Shown: positions 40,401-49,577 of the stretch, one piece after another
Layout: each line of letters opens with the position of its first letter
Position numbering within the stretch: the stretch's first letter is position 1
Assembly: GCA_903813345.2 (NCBI GenBank)
Contig: CAIIXF020000004.1
Span: 5,663,525 to 5,727,524 of the forward strand
Direction: 5' to 3'
From: Owenia fusiformis
Taxonomy: Eukaryota > Annelida > Polychaeta > Sabellida > Oweniidae
Length of the DNA: 64,000 bases
Notes under the pieces: generated by a model
The model's input: the letters and a program-made list of their open reading frames with translations, nothing else
The model's database searches: none
What the model was told of the DNA's origin: nothing
Position numbers and translations under genes: made by a program

Positions 40401-41655
40401 GACTAGTGGTGTCAATTAAGGTCTCATGGAAGTTAACAGGAAATAACAAAACAGGAAGTGACAATTTTTTGGGCATTTTTAGACATTTTTTGAACAAAGA
40501 TAACAGAGTTCTGGTTTGACCTCCAGTCAATTTAACTATTTCCACATATCATTTACATGACCAGGATCACAATGTGCATGGTCAGAATGACCCTAAACAT
40601 GATGAAATAACCTTTTTAGTCCCTTGAAAGTGTGACTGAAAAAAAGCTAAAAGTAGGAGCTAGGGAAGGTCACTGAACAGAATCTTTTGAATTTTTCAGA
40701 AAATGTGCCCAATATAATGCTCTAACTGATACAATCTTTGAAATTTTAGAAAATTGTCGTAAACAAAAATGGCGGTCATAAAAAGGAAAATAGATCGCTT
40801 TTCAAATCAGTTTTTTCATTTTTGTTCTCTTTCTTTGAATGATATCAAATTTTCAAAGATTGTACCATTTAGAGCAATATATTGGGCACATTTTCTGAAA
40901 AATTCAAAAGATTCTGTTCAGTGACCTTTCCTACCTCCTTCTTTTAGCTATTTTTCAGTCACATTTTCATAGGGCTGAAAAGGTTATTTCATGATATTTA
41001 GGGTCATTCTGACCATAAACATTGTGATCCTGGACCTGTAAATGGTATCTGGAACTAGTTGAATTGACTGGAGGTCAAAAGTGAACTCTGTTATCTTTGT
41101 TCAAAAAATGTCTAAAAATGCCCAAAAAATTGTCACTTCCTGTTTTGTCATTTCCTGTTAACTTCCATGAGACCTTAACTGCTCGAGCATTAATCGGTTA
41201 ACCAGGTGTTTTTACCGGGTTAAAGTCGGTTAACCGGCGGGAAATTAATATACAGAGAGTGGGGGGGATTATTTCTATGTTCCATTGCCTGTGAGAGGGA
41301 TTCTATAATTCCAGCTTGAACATGGAATGAAGGGACTTAGGTTATTGGAAACTTGCAAAAGGGTTGAACTCGGCTTTGTAGTAAGCTATTGTCTGAACTA
41401 CATTTGTATTGAGCCTACATTATCATATGTATGATTCATTGAAAGATGACAAAAAAAATTTTAAAATTTTTTATGTAGGCTAAAAATGAACTCACCAAAA
41501 CTGAGGAAGCACATGATAACGAGAACCGGATACCGATGCACATTCCTCTTTGGGTTACAACAAAGAGTTCCTCCACAGCCATGCAATTCCACATCTTCAT
41601 TGTCGGTGTTTATAGCGCTATTTGCAAGGAGGGGAGACTTTTCTTCTTCAGTCAT
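22406..41655 (-). CDS. MFSD1: MFSD1, lysosomal major facilitator transporter, 12 exons
   Basis: Exons on the minus strand: 41655-41496, 40103-39895, 39454-39387, 38731-38623, 33259-33154, 32866-32768, 32530-32419, 31715-31659, 31313-31157, 27445-27348, 26700-26588, 22515-22406. All are GT-AG and phases match. The sum is 1398 nt, or 465 aa, equal to the human protein length as I recall it. Family landmarks in order: N-terminal acidic dileucine lysosomal signal (EKSPLL, residues 5-10), FCYDNPAA, YAWYSWPNV and FFGGFLIDRVFGIR, GGESLAVAQNTYAVAWF, GSTVNMN, GLLVDKTG, ALWPMVAFIVPEHQLGTAYG, IQNLGLAVI and a short QGGKLN tail. MFSD1 is a lysosomal transporter (dipeptide export is reported for mammals) that works with GLMP. 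The start is the ATG after an upstream in-frame GTG. The stop is followed 42 bp later by AATAAA. A GAGTAAGT at the stop could also act as a donor to an unseen 3' exon. Confidence 0.93.
22446..23036. repeat. 98-bp array derived from the acceptor of MFSD1 exon 12
   Basis: The first unit is the real last exon edge. Five further copies follow, with the acceptor-side GGCCACTGAA at 22511, 22609, 22707, 22805, 22903 and 23001. Each unit holds ~31 bp of intron with an intact TTTCAG acceptor (minus strand) plus ~67 bp of coding sequence including the VVLYI and QGGKLN codons. Another copy sits at 23300-23392 beyond a small transposon. In each copy CAGGGG|GTAAAC is a possible donor. Confidence 0.95.
23037..23295. 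mobile_element. 259-bp piggyBac-type MITE
   Basis: TTAA lies on both sides (23033-23036, 23296-23299). The ends CCTCTTGACTACC and the complement of GGGATTCAAGGGG are inverted (CCYCTTGANTNCC). It separates the last copy of the exon 12 array from the others. TTAA target duplication and CC-starting ends are typical of piggyBac. Confidence 0.8.
23300..23392. repeat. Detached unit of the MFSD1 exon 12 array
   Basis: One more copy of the 98-bp exon 12 unit (GGCCACTGAA at 23362), with more substitutions than the others. It was split off by the TTAA-flanked element at 23037-23295. Confidence 0.9.
23918..24427. repeat. 98-bp tandem repeat, about 6 copies
   Basis: GGTGGCCATT recurs every 98 bp (23925, 24023, 24121, 24219, 24317, 24415). 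Each unit includes TTTTCTTCTTAG, which looks like a plus-strand acceptor, followed by CTCCAGACCATTTGG. I could not tie the following bases to a coding exon. It lies in MFSD1 intron 11. Confidence 0.95.
24877..26115 (+). pseudogene. Heparan sulfate 3-O-sulfotransferase-like gene, broken by three single-base frameshifts
   Basis: The first frame (24877-25608, 243 aa) begins with a type II signal anchor (residues ~15-31) and a stem of imperfect DGVTTLNN-type repeats (~75-130). The sulfotransferase domain follows, with the PAPS-binding loop GIQKCGTGAL (163-172) and KGEVHFFD, whose Glu matches the catalytic base of 3-O-sulfotransferases. The frame is lost near 25554 (one base missing before the codons for KTPSYF), again in a T run near 25712, and again near 25915. 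Homology continues through these breaks to CxNxxDDGKTGC and a stop at 26114-26116, so the ancestral protein was full length. The breaks lie in short runs, so assembly error is possible, but MFSD1 and BAP18 around it are error-free over ~1.9 kb of coding sequence. It lies in MFSD1 intron 11 on the opposite strand. Confidence 0.8.
26051..26312. repeat. ~133-bp duplication of the sulfotransferase 3' end
   Basis: The last ~20 codons, the stop and ~70 bp beyond are duplicated (CAAAGGAGTAATA at 26051 and 26184; ATGAAGCTATCAGGAAAGTT in both). Each copy also carries TGTTGTCTTCTGCAGAAAA, and the second is followed by TTGCATTATGGGTAA as in the first. Confidence 0.9.
26900..27060. repeat. Dispersed repeat with long G tract
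   Basis: TGTAGCCAA is followed by a run of about 22 G, then TTCAAAATCATGCAGTTTTT. Related sequence with shorter G or C tracts lies near 39000-39070 and 58068-58140. The tract length is likely unstable and partly an assembly estimate. Confidence 0.6.
27142..27297. mobile_element. MITE of the CAGTAAAACCTG family in MFSD1 intron 10
   Basis: The left end AGTAAAAACCTGTTAGCTCG and right end ATACAGGTTTCATTGTA frame internal AAGTGGAACACC copies. It is only 51 bp downstream of the exon 10 donor in transcript order. Confidence 0.65.
27446..29535. repeat. 98-bp array (~22 intronic copies) derived from the acceptor of MFSD1 exon 10
   Basis: The real exon 10 (27445-27348) starts at the array's left edge. 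Each unit holds 26 bp of intron ending ATTTTCAG on the minus strand and the first ~72 nt of the exon (codons from VTMGVAYS to FIVPE); the exon's 3' end and donor are absent. One copy near 27860-27930 has an internal deletion. Copies differ by few bases, so the amplification is recent. An extra copy and a partial one lie near 30520-30665, beyond an insertion. Confidence 0.97.
29536..30520. mobile_element. ~1-kb foldback insertion inside the exon 10 array
   Basis: It starts AAGGGTTATGTACTGGGAGG and contains several inverted blocks, for example GACAATATGATATTGACC against GGTCAATATCATATTG around the AGCGCAGCGACCGAG centre near 29685. Two and a half ~50-bp units with CAATACGATTTTT lie at 29875-29985. 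An A-rich tract fills 30230-30360. A related element interrupts the exon 5 array at 35363-35850. No coding capacity. Confidence 0.65.
30230..30360. repeat. A-rich low-complexity tract
   Basis: Runs of A separated by TTTG or TTG (AAAAAATTTGAAAAAA type). No gene; part of the insertion in the exon 10 array. Confidence 0.85.
30990..31156. repeat. Duplicated donor side of MFSD1 exon 9
   Basis: GTGTACT[C/T]ACCATAGGCA occurs at the real donor (31147) and again at 31043, 104 bp away, each followed by CATATGGATT[A/G]AT, the end of the exon on the minus strand. The copy keeps the GTAAGT donor and the last ~20 coding bases. Intronic sequence between the copies is also similar but diverged. Confidence 0.8.
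31813..31962. mobile_element. 150-bp pogo/mariner-type MITE
   Basis: The ends CAGTAAAGCCTGTCTAAGTG and AACTTAACAGGTTTCACTG are flanked by TA (31811-31812, 31963-31964). It lies in MFSD1 intron 7. Confidence 0.8.
32093..32218. mobile_element. Partial MITE of the same family
   Basis: It begins CAGTAAAACCTGACTACATG, with internal GTTCCACTTAGGAG and GTTCCACTAAG. The right end is missing. It lies in MFSD1 intron 7, 131 bp from its sibling. Confidence 0.65.
33260..36955. repeat. 110-bp array (~29 intronic copies) derived from the acceptor of MFSD1 exon 5
   Basis: The real exon 5 (33259-33154) forms the left edge. GCCCATCT recurs every 110 bp: 19 copies from 33323 to 35303 and 10 from 35893 to 36883. 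Each unit has ~44 bp of intron, including a TTAATACAG or TTAAGACAG region upstream of GGCAGC (minus strand), and the first ~66 nt of the exon (GSTVNMN to TAFGH codons). The exon end and donor are missing from the copies. Open frames across two units arise from the repetition. An element of ~490 bp splits the array at 35363-35850. Confidence 0.97.
35363..35850. mobile_element. ~490-bp foldback insertion inside the exon 5 array
   Basis: It begins GGGGTTATGCACTGGGAGG, closely matching the start of the insertion at 29536. One hairpin pairs ATACAATATATCTTCCC with GGGAAGATGTATTGTAT around CGGTCCCTTCGGTCCC. A second pairs TACTTGAGTGGGTTTAGGG (35525) with CCAAACCCACTCAAGTATGA (35827). No coding capacity. 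Confidence 0.75.
36969..38334. mobile_element. 1.37-kb non-autonomous DNA transposon, AT-rich
   Basis: The ends CACTCTAAAAAATAATTACTT and AAGTAATATTTTTTTAGAGTG are inverted. TCTAT on both sides (36964-36968, 38335-38339) may be a target duplication. The interior is very AT-rich, with many short TTACTNAGTAAT palindromes and several ~110-bp decayed units (TTAAACATAGTAATTCATTTACATTGCTAG). No transposase frame. Confidence 0.75.
38735..38885. repeat. Two decayed copies of MFSD1 exon 4 sequence
   Basis: AACACCATGTTAAGTTCACG in exon 4 (near 38650) is echoed at 38743 (AACACCATGTTGAGGTCA) and 38824 (AACACCATGTTGAGTTCAGA). Each is followed by GTCTTTGA and exon-like sequence ending near GGGCAACTG or TTCTGAGCA. 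They lie upstream of the exon in transcript order and are much more diverged than the exon 5 and 10 arrays. Confidence 0.75.
39000..39170. repeat. Copy of the G-tract repeat in MFSD1 intron 3
   Basis: TATAGCCAGC is followed by TTTGCCAA, a run of 12 G, then TCACATTTGACAACTTTGACC, related to 26900-27060. The intervening bases differ, so only the ends are clearly shared. Confidence 0.5.
40420..41174. mobile_element. 755-bp near-perfect hairpin element with TTAA ends
   Basis: Arms of ~370 bp run from GGTCTCATGGAAGTTAACAG to its complement, with a loop near 40790. TTAA borders both sides (40416-40419, 41175-41178), as in piggyBac-type insertions. It lies in MFSD1 intron 1, so it would form a large RNA hairpin in the pre-mRNA. 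Confidence 0.85.
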
Positions 41656-41968
41656 TTTTCTTTTTCTGATCACAAGACGCTAAAGACACGCCACATGCAT
41701 TTTTAAAATCTTACTATTCATTTGGCTATTCAGGTGAATAGTTGAGATTGAACCAAAGACAGAATAAGAAATGGTTAATTTGATTATATAATTGAAAGAT
41801 TTAACAAGAATATCATGTGGAATATTGACTTTTATAAGATATCTAAAACAAACATTTGGCGTTTTAAATACGGAATGAATAGATGTAAACTTCCGGTTTT
41901 ACCCGCGAACAACTAAATCTTTAAATTTATTAAATTATCTCCAATACGTAGCTCACAAATCCATAACA
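41656..41968. promoter_or_regulatory. Bidirectional promoter region between MFSD1 and BAP18
   Basis: The two start codons face away from each other with 313 bp between them, so both promoters must lie here or overlap. No clear TATA box at a sensible distance was seen on either strand. CTATTCATTTGGCTATTCA at 41715-41733 contains a direct repeat. Shared regulation is an inference from spacing. Confidence 0.6.
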
Positions 41969-44900
41969 ATGAGCTCAGCAAAAAGGGTATGTGCATTTTT
42001 ATGTCCTCTGAAAACTATATGAGAATTGGTTATGATATGACAAAAAAATTGACCTTGGCTATATTTTATTTCAAACATTCAAAATTTTAAAAAATCAACA
42101 ATGATCAAATGATTCCCTGGATTGGCTCCCAGGGTTCCAACTTGTTGTATCAATCTCTCTAAACAATTTGCTCAGTGTTGATATTTCTACAGCTGCAAGG
42201 AGAATATGTCTGATATTGTAGCAATAGCGATGACAACAAAAATGTGAAAGTGTCTTATCTACCTACAAGTTACTAAAGGTGTCACGGTTTCCCGATATTG
42301 GACTGAGTTTTGGTCCAGATACTTTGGTTGGAGACACGCGACAGAAAGGGTTAATATCGGTATGGTATCGGCACATAAATTCCTTCCCTAAAATGCATAC
42401 AAATGTGTATAAATAGCGAGGAACACCTCCGATTTCGTTCTGAAAAATTAAATATTTTCACTCACCTCTTACCTAGATGACACTTCTTTGCATTGAAAAG
42501 TGTTATTAACAGACCCGTGATTTCAGGTAGGTAATGCTTGTTCGTAAATTTCTTAATCATCGTTCGCAAATCGAGTGCATTATCAGTATGCTGGATGTAG
42601 AAAAGAAATTGAAAAATCGAGCCGGCATCTAAGTAAAAAAAGTTGGCAGTTTGGAAGTATTTTGGGACTCCGATATCACAAGATAAATGAATTGGTGATA
42701 GTACATCGTGCAGATTATGTGAAATCGCGATCACATTCGCGGCAGATGCGTTATATTAGATTTTAATTAACGTTTTTTTATTTCTGAATATGATTTTGAA
42801 AATTGAAATTGCCATCATCAGACATTGCATCATTTTTCTTTAATGTTCTGTCCCGTCCTGAAAGTACCGTGTCCTGAGACCATTCGTACCATTCTGTACC
42901 ATATCAAAATTTCTTTTGGTCTGTGACTGACAACTCTACAAGTTACTGGGTGTAAATTCATCATAGCAATCCAAAAGATATCATGATCACTCCTTATGTG
43001 TTTAGAAATTTCTTGTGGTTTATTATAAGACCAAAACTCCCGATTTGAAGGGAAAAATGCTGGGCTGTTAATTTTGATTTTTTTAATCATGGGTCATGAC
43101 TTCCATACAGTGTACTGTACATGTATATGTCAGAATATCGAGATAGAATGCTGTTTGGGTTTTGATGTACTTATAGAGTAGAGTCTATATGATTTGAGTC
43201 TAAAATTCATTACAAAGTATCTCAAAGAGTACTAGAAGGTGGTGTCACTCAATCAATTCACTTTTTTAGGTTGGTGAGATTTTTACAGCAGCTGGTGAAG
43301 CATTCAGTCGTTTGGGAGAGCTTACAATGCAACTGCATCCGTCTGCAGAACCTTCACCAACAAGGTAACAGTTGCAAAGTATTTTTTGTTAAGTGCGATC
43401 ATTTTTAAGCTTTTCTGATTTTTTCTCAACTTAAAGGCAGAATCAGATCAATGGGGTGACAAAATTACAAGCAACATGTACAATTGACCTACCAATCTTT
43501 TTCTTACAATCTCAAATATAATATCTCCCAAAAGATTCACGATATGTTATAAATTGGTGAAGTTATAATGGATTCAAAGTGCAAAAATGGGTGAAAATGT
43601 TTAAATTCTCCCAAATAATAAGAATGGTAACCATTTTTAAAGAAAGGTAATATGTTATCGTAAAAATTGTTAGTTTTCCTGAAATAAAGTGAGCACTTTG
43701 GGGATTTTTAAAAAATAGGCATGAAAATGAATGACATAAGCCAGGAATATTCTAAAATTGAAACAATTTTTTGTTAAGCTGCTCACTAGATCTGATTCTC
43801 TCTTTAATATCTGTCATGTCTGTCACATCATTATGATCACCTATCCTTTATTTTACAACTTTACTGCAAGGGGCCTTTAGTGAAGTACAAATATTATAAG
43901 GAACTATCTATACAGATTTTCAACTTTTTTGCCCAACACAACTTCTTCCCAAAAATGGTTTATGCGTCAAACAAACCTTATTAACTTAGATAAGCAATCA
44001 AAGGACCACAATACTAAAATAATGAAAAAATAGATGTAAAATATGTCAGATAAATAGAGATAAAAAAGTGTAGGGAAAACATCTGAAACAGCTCATTCAA
44101 ATTTTATTTGAACAGCTCAGATGGCTCCATGACTTTTTTTAGTCAAAAATTTATTTCAGTTAATTATTTGAAATTTCAGTGGTAAATGGACAGATGCTGA
44201 AATAGAAATTTTACAAACAGCTGTCAAAAGATTTGGTGACGACCTTCAAAAAGTCAGTGAAATCATTAAAACTCGTACATTGTAAGTACAAATTTGATAT
44301 ATACAGCTGTACAAGGGGTGATCAATAGGTAAATGAAAAAGGGAGACTTATTAATGACTTATTGATCACCCCTTGTACATTGGAGTGGTCATGAAAAAGC
44401 GATTCTTTATCAATAGTTCATAACTTCTCTTTCTAATTGTTTTAGTGCAACATTTAATGATTTCTTTTTTAGCACTAATCTACTTATACCTTGGTCTCAT
44501 TTGCTCCAATCTTCAATTCACAGGCACCCGCTGATGAGTATTTTATCCAAAACTGAATTCAATTTTGAACAAAATACTCGTCTGTCGGTACTGAAAATTG
44601 GTGCAAATGTAACCATGACATTAGTTATAATACTTCTTTCTTAAACATGGTTTAAAACATGACAACTTTAACTTGAATATATTCTTACTGGCATATTTCT
44701 TTTTATTTCTTTAATTTGTTTTGTTTCAGATAATTTAGAGAAAATATTGACAAAAATTCAAACTGAGTCTAGACTATGATGTATACTAAATTTTGGAATA
44801 ACACAAACAACCCTTTTATACTTTATTAGACACTTTATTATCACAAATAAAATATAGGCATTCTAAACTAGTTATACCCTGCTGAGAACGGGTCTGGCAA

Positions 44901-46747
44901 GGTGGTAATAATATGTGATTAAAATTAAGTTGTGACATATATTCTGACATTAGATAGGCTCAGATCTCCATTCACTTGTTTATAAATATAAATTATTTAT
45001 GTTTTCCATTCTGTGATTCATGTGTTATTTTTCAGATCACAAATTAAGACACAGTTAAAAAGAAAGGCTTTTGAGAATGCAGGTCTCACGACAGAGAAGT
45101 CCCCAGAGGGGAAAAAAGCAGAAAAAGCAACAGCAAAAAAATCAGGGCAACCAGCTTCTAAAAAACAAAAAACCTCAGGTAAAATCTTGTGTCTTTACTC
45201 TTGTTAGAATATACAGCAACACCAGTTTAGGGACTACTCCTTGTTGATTGAAACCATTCCTTGGAGACAGGATTTTCCTCAGAGGAAGAGACCGTCAACA
45301 TTTAAGTCAATGGAAAAAATATTTGAAAACCCTTTGTGTACAGAGGTGTTCCTTACATTGAGGTTTTACTATTGTCTGTTTATGTACATGTTATGTACAT
45401 AGTATTTTTATTACAAATACATAATAGTATCCAGCTCCTGTGTGTTAGTCAATTGAAAAATATTTGGTTATTTTGAAAAATATTTCATGAAAAGGGGAGT
45501 TTCTGACATGATGCAAGTAAATAAGGGCTCCGGGTGCTAGATGACACAGTATATTACTCTTATAAAGAGTATTATTTAAAAATTATTACAACATTGTGAT
45601 AATTTTTAGAAAAGACAAAAGATATAAAAAATTTAATTTCTCCAGATGAATATTGTTAGAAGTAACTATTCGTGAAATAAATATTTCCAGAAGTAACTGT
45701 ATGTAATGTATATTTCCATCATGAATATTTCCAGAAGTAGACTCTAACTCTAAATGTAATGAATATTTTCATTTTCAGAAGTAGACTCTAACTCTAAATG
45801 TAATGAATATTTCCAGAAGTAAATCTAAATGTAATGAATATTTCCAGAAGTAAATCTAAATGTAATGAATATTTCCAGAAGTAAATCTAAATGTAATGAA
45901 TATTTCCAGAAGTCACCCTAAATGTAATGAATATTTCCAGAAGTAAATCTAAATGTAATGAATATTTCCAGAAGTCACCCTAAATGCGTTAAATATACCA
46001 GATGCTGACATTGACATAGAAGGTTTAGGACCAGACCAACAGCAGAAAAAGTTAGAGTTTGATTCAGGTAAGTTTAGGAAAATTATTCCATTTTTAAAGG
46101 ATAAATCAAAGATATAAAGGTGACTAAATTGTAAGAAATATGTACCACACTCCCTCTAATAAATGTATACCCTACTTCATCATGAGATTTCTTCTCTAAG
46201 AGAATTTGGGAGAAACACTGTGGTTTTATTAGAGAGAATATGGTACCTTCTTTGTATCCTTTCAACATCTCAAATAAAGCAATTCCCAAAATGTCTTTGA
46301 TATCCTATCAAATGTTCTTATGAATTAAAGGCAAACATTTGTAAATTCTTCACATTTATAGTAAATGTACATATGAATGTAAATATCTGTACTTTTGTCA
46401 AACAATAGACTAACATATGAAAAAGTATGTAACACTCCCCTACTCCTTCCTCAGTCATTATTCAGGAACCATACTACTTTATATCTTAAACCCGACACAC
46501 AACTTATGCGACAAAAATGTGTGTGGAGAACTACCATATATTTTTTCTCCAATTTTTTTTGTGGATAGTGTTCAGCAGTTTCAGCAGTGATTGAAATTCA
46601 ACGTTCAGCATAATAAATGGCAGGTGGTGACATTTTTGCATGTTAATGCTTTGTTTGAAGATTTTAACATGAGTTGCAAACTGAATGCAAACAAAACTAA
46701 GTGTATCGTTTTTCAATGTTTTTTCAGATGTAGATGGGTACATCTGA
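41969..46747 (+). CDS. BAP18: BAP18 chromatin-complex subunit, 6 exons
   Basis: Exons: 41969-41986, 43270-43364, 44180-44281, 45036-45178, 45972-46067, 46728-46747. All are GT-AG with matching phases; 474 nt gives 157 aa (the human protein is 172 aa). Exon 2 encodes the conserved N-terminus (VGEIFTAAGEAFSRLGELTM). Exon 3 and the start of exon 4 form the SANT/Myb-like domain (KWTDAEIEIL, VKRFGDDL, QIKTQLKRK). A Lys-rich linker follows, and exon 5 carries the conserved TLNALN and DIDIEGLG motifs. BAP18 (C17orf49 in human) is a nuclear subunit of MLL1/WDR5 and NURF-type complexes and binds H3K4me3-marked promoters. The first coding exon is only 6 codons and the last 6 codons plus stop. A poly(A) signal AATAAA lies at 47071. 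It is head-to-head with MFSD1. Confidence 0.93.
44312..44375. mobile_element. 64-bp palindromic MITE
   Basis: CAAGGGGTGATCAATA and TATTGATCACCCCTTG are exact inverted ends, flanked by TA (44310-44311, 44376-44377). It lies in BAP18 intron 3, 31 bp after exon 3. It is one of the smallest elements in the window. Confidence 0.8.
44484..44619. mobile_element. MITE, copy of the 19126 family
   Basis: The ends TATACCTTGGTCTCATTTGC and GCAAATGTAACCATGACATT are inverted, with the same internal TTGAATTCAATTTTGAACAA palindrome. In BAP18 intron 3. Confidence 0.7.
45683..45971. repeat. 31-bp array derived from the acceptor of BAP18 exon 5
   Basis: TTCCAGAAGT recurs every 31 bp at 45811, 45842, 45873, 45904, 45935 and 45966, the last being the real acceptor (exon starts at 45972). 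Three more diverged copies lie between 45683 and 45780. Each unit has a polypyrimidine-poor TATTTCCAG acceptor and the first ~14 nt of the exon; the copy at 45904 matches the true exon start (AAGTCACCCTAAATG). Thirty-one is not a multiple of three, so use of a decoy site would shift the frame. Confidence 0.95.
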
Positions 46748-48687
46748 GTCTAGTGACCAGGAGTAAATCTCAACTTTATTTTAACATGGACACAATACAT
46801 ATACAGATATGTAGTATTACTAGACTGTTTGAAATATGGACTTCTATTGGAACAATGGTCTACTCCATTGTTTTGAATTAGATTTCTTCACTAGACTGTT
46901 TGAAATATGGATTTGTTGTCTAAGAACTTAGACTGGAATATTGGTTGATGGTGTAAAAAACTTTTTAAAGTGTTTTGAAACCTTGGAACCTGGATTAAAA
47001 TCTAATATGAAGTATTTAAGCTTGAGGGTTTAAAGTGTAAATTAATCACTGTCAGTAAAAAGAGCAATTAAATAAAAAACAATATATGAGTAGAAACAGA
47101 AATAAATACATAAAACAAAATATACAATAAATACAAAACAATGTCGGTTTTACACTTGTTATTTTATTCATGTACATTTCTTTCATTACAGCTGGACTCT
47201 TTAGTGGTGTATAAAGAGTGTATAAATATACAGGTACATGCAATCTTTTTTACAAATCTACCCTTCATACCTTCATGGTAATTTATAATATCAAAGCAAC
47301 AGCCAATGAACTGTGAGTAATGAGAGAACTGACAATTCCAGACATTGTCCATATGTAAAATAGCCCCCTTTCAGCAATGAAGAGATCAACTTGTATCCAT
47401 ATTCAAATTTATAGAGTCAAATTACCCCATTAGCTTCAAAAGCTAAAATCAAATTCTACAACTGTTTCAATTAAATCAGGACAATTGGTCAGAAGGATAT
47501 GACATATGGATACAGAGTAATCATTTTGTTCCGAATGAACACTATTTTGATATATAGAATATCTGGATTTGTCAATTTTCTTGACAGCCGTGGAAAGCAT
47601 GTCCAATTCCTCAGATGCGAGTAGGTAGTTACCTGTTTCGCCACCAGGTGCAGTGGCTGATTCGGGGGAAATAACATGGCAGGGTATTACAAAATTTCAT
47701 TAAACTTGAATATGCATCAGTTTTAGTGGTTTACTTTTCAAATTACCCTTATGTATGTGATAGTTATACAAATTAAAATATGTCCAGTAAAAGAAAACAT
47801 TACTTGCCCAACACAAGAAAAGATATTTCACTTTTTGTAGTTTTACAACATGGGGTCTATGGGGAATCTCCCCAACCTAGAGGTCACATTTTCAAAGAAA
47901 GTAATATTTTCAATGTTGTTAAACTCTTTTCAAAACCACATTTTTAGATGTAATTTTATATGTAAATTCCAAATATGACACCAGTTTGACTTAATTGTGA
48001 ATTTTTAATGATGTAAATCAAGATTATTTCTACTCCTATCTAGGATATTGCTACTCATTTTTGGCGCTGGACAGCGGTGAAAAGTGAAGCTGGCACTCCA
48101 ATGCAGTCTCGATTCGACATCATCAATCACTGTACGTGAATATTGGGTCATGCCAGTAAAATAGTTTGACATGTGTACCCCAAGCCAAAAGTCAAAAGAC
48201 AAACAACAATTTCGTTGATAAAAAGACTTTTAAACTTGCAATTAAACAACAATCTTTATCAAATAAAGAAGGGACTTCTATGAAATGAAATGTACAATTA
48301 TATTTTGTTCTCACAAAACCTGCATTAAAACAGCAATACGAATAAAGTAACAATTATCTTAAGTAAACAAGAAACAGACTAAAACCTTTAAATATGTGAC
48401 TGTAATCAATCCAGCCGAAACATCTGTGAAATCGAAGGAACAATCGTGAAAATGACACCTTAACAATCGATCTAGTATAAACCACAACATCTTTTAAATG
48501 TTACTTCATCAATTCAGTAAACTATTCCACTTATGGTTATGAACTTAAGTGTTTAAGAGTCCGGATTTGAATTGCTACTTTTTAAAACACTACATCAAGC
48601 GAAGATATGAGCTATAAATCTCACTTATGTATACCACAGTTTTGTATCACCAAAAGGGGGCCAGGATATATCAGAATGGTCTGATTT
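46748..48687. other. Intergenic region between BAP18 and the fibrinogen gene
   Basis: This stretch holds the likely BAP18 3' UTR and AT-rich spacer. No additional gene could be supported; open frames are short and lack family features. The fibrinogen gene's 3' UTR probably extends into the right end. Confidence 0.45.
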
Positions 48688-49577
48688 ACTGAATTTCAAC
48701 ATAGTGCTGAACGTAATAGACAAGGACAGTGATATAAATTCGTACCACATACAATCAATCTGTATCACTGACAGGACAAGTCCATTCTGTTGGGTAACGT
48801 CCATTTAAGGAAAATATAGAGGAAGGGTTACATATATTCTACTGAATCAACATAGTGCTGAATTTAATAGGCAAGGACAATGATATATGTTCATACCACA
48901 TACAATCTGAATCACTGACAGGACAAGTCCCTCCTGTTGGTAAACGTCCATTCAAGGAAAAGATAGAGGAAGGGTTACATATATTCTACTGAATCAACAT
49001 AGTGCTGAATTTAATAGGCAAGGACAATGATATATGTTCATACCACATACAATCTGAATCACTGACAGGACAAGTCCCCCTGTTGGGTAACGTCCATTCA
49101 AGAAAAAGATAGAAGAAGGGTTACATATATTCTACTGAATCAACATAGTGCTGAATTTAATAGGCAAGGACAATGATATATGTTCATACCACATACAATC
49201 TGTATCACTGACAGGACAAGTCCCCCCTGTTAGGTAACGTCCATTCAAGGAAAAGATAGAGGAAGGGTTATCTACCATTCTACTGAATCAACATAGTGCT
49301 GAATCTAATAGGCAAGGACAATGATATAAATTCGTACCACATACAATCTGTATCACTTGTGACAGAACAAGTCCCTTCTGTTGGATAACGTCCATTTAAG
49401 GAAAAGATAGAGGAAGGGTTACATATATTCTACTGAATCAACATAGTGCTGAATTTAATAGGCAAGGACAATGATATAAATTCATACCACATACAATCTG
49501 TTTCACTGACAGGACAAGTCCCCCCTGTTGGGTAACGTATATTCAAAGAGCACATAGAGTTAGGGTTATATACTATT
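48688..49577. repeat. ~148-bp array derived from the last exon of the fibrinogen gene
   Basis: ACTGAAT with CATAGTGCTGAA recurs at 48688, 48841, 48988, 49134, 49282, 49432 and 49580 (the last in the real exon), spacing 146-153 bp. On the minus strand each unit holds ~110 nt of coding sequence (SLNGRYPTGG to the stop) plus ~37 bp of spacer. The copies lie downstream of the real stop and would be part of the 3' UTR. Confidence 0.95.

Noticed and set aside
46591-46881. 96-codon plus-strand frame over BAP18 exon 6
   Set aside because: The spliced BAP18 model uses a different frame here, and the phases and conserved protein length favour that model.
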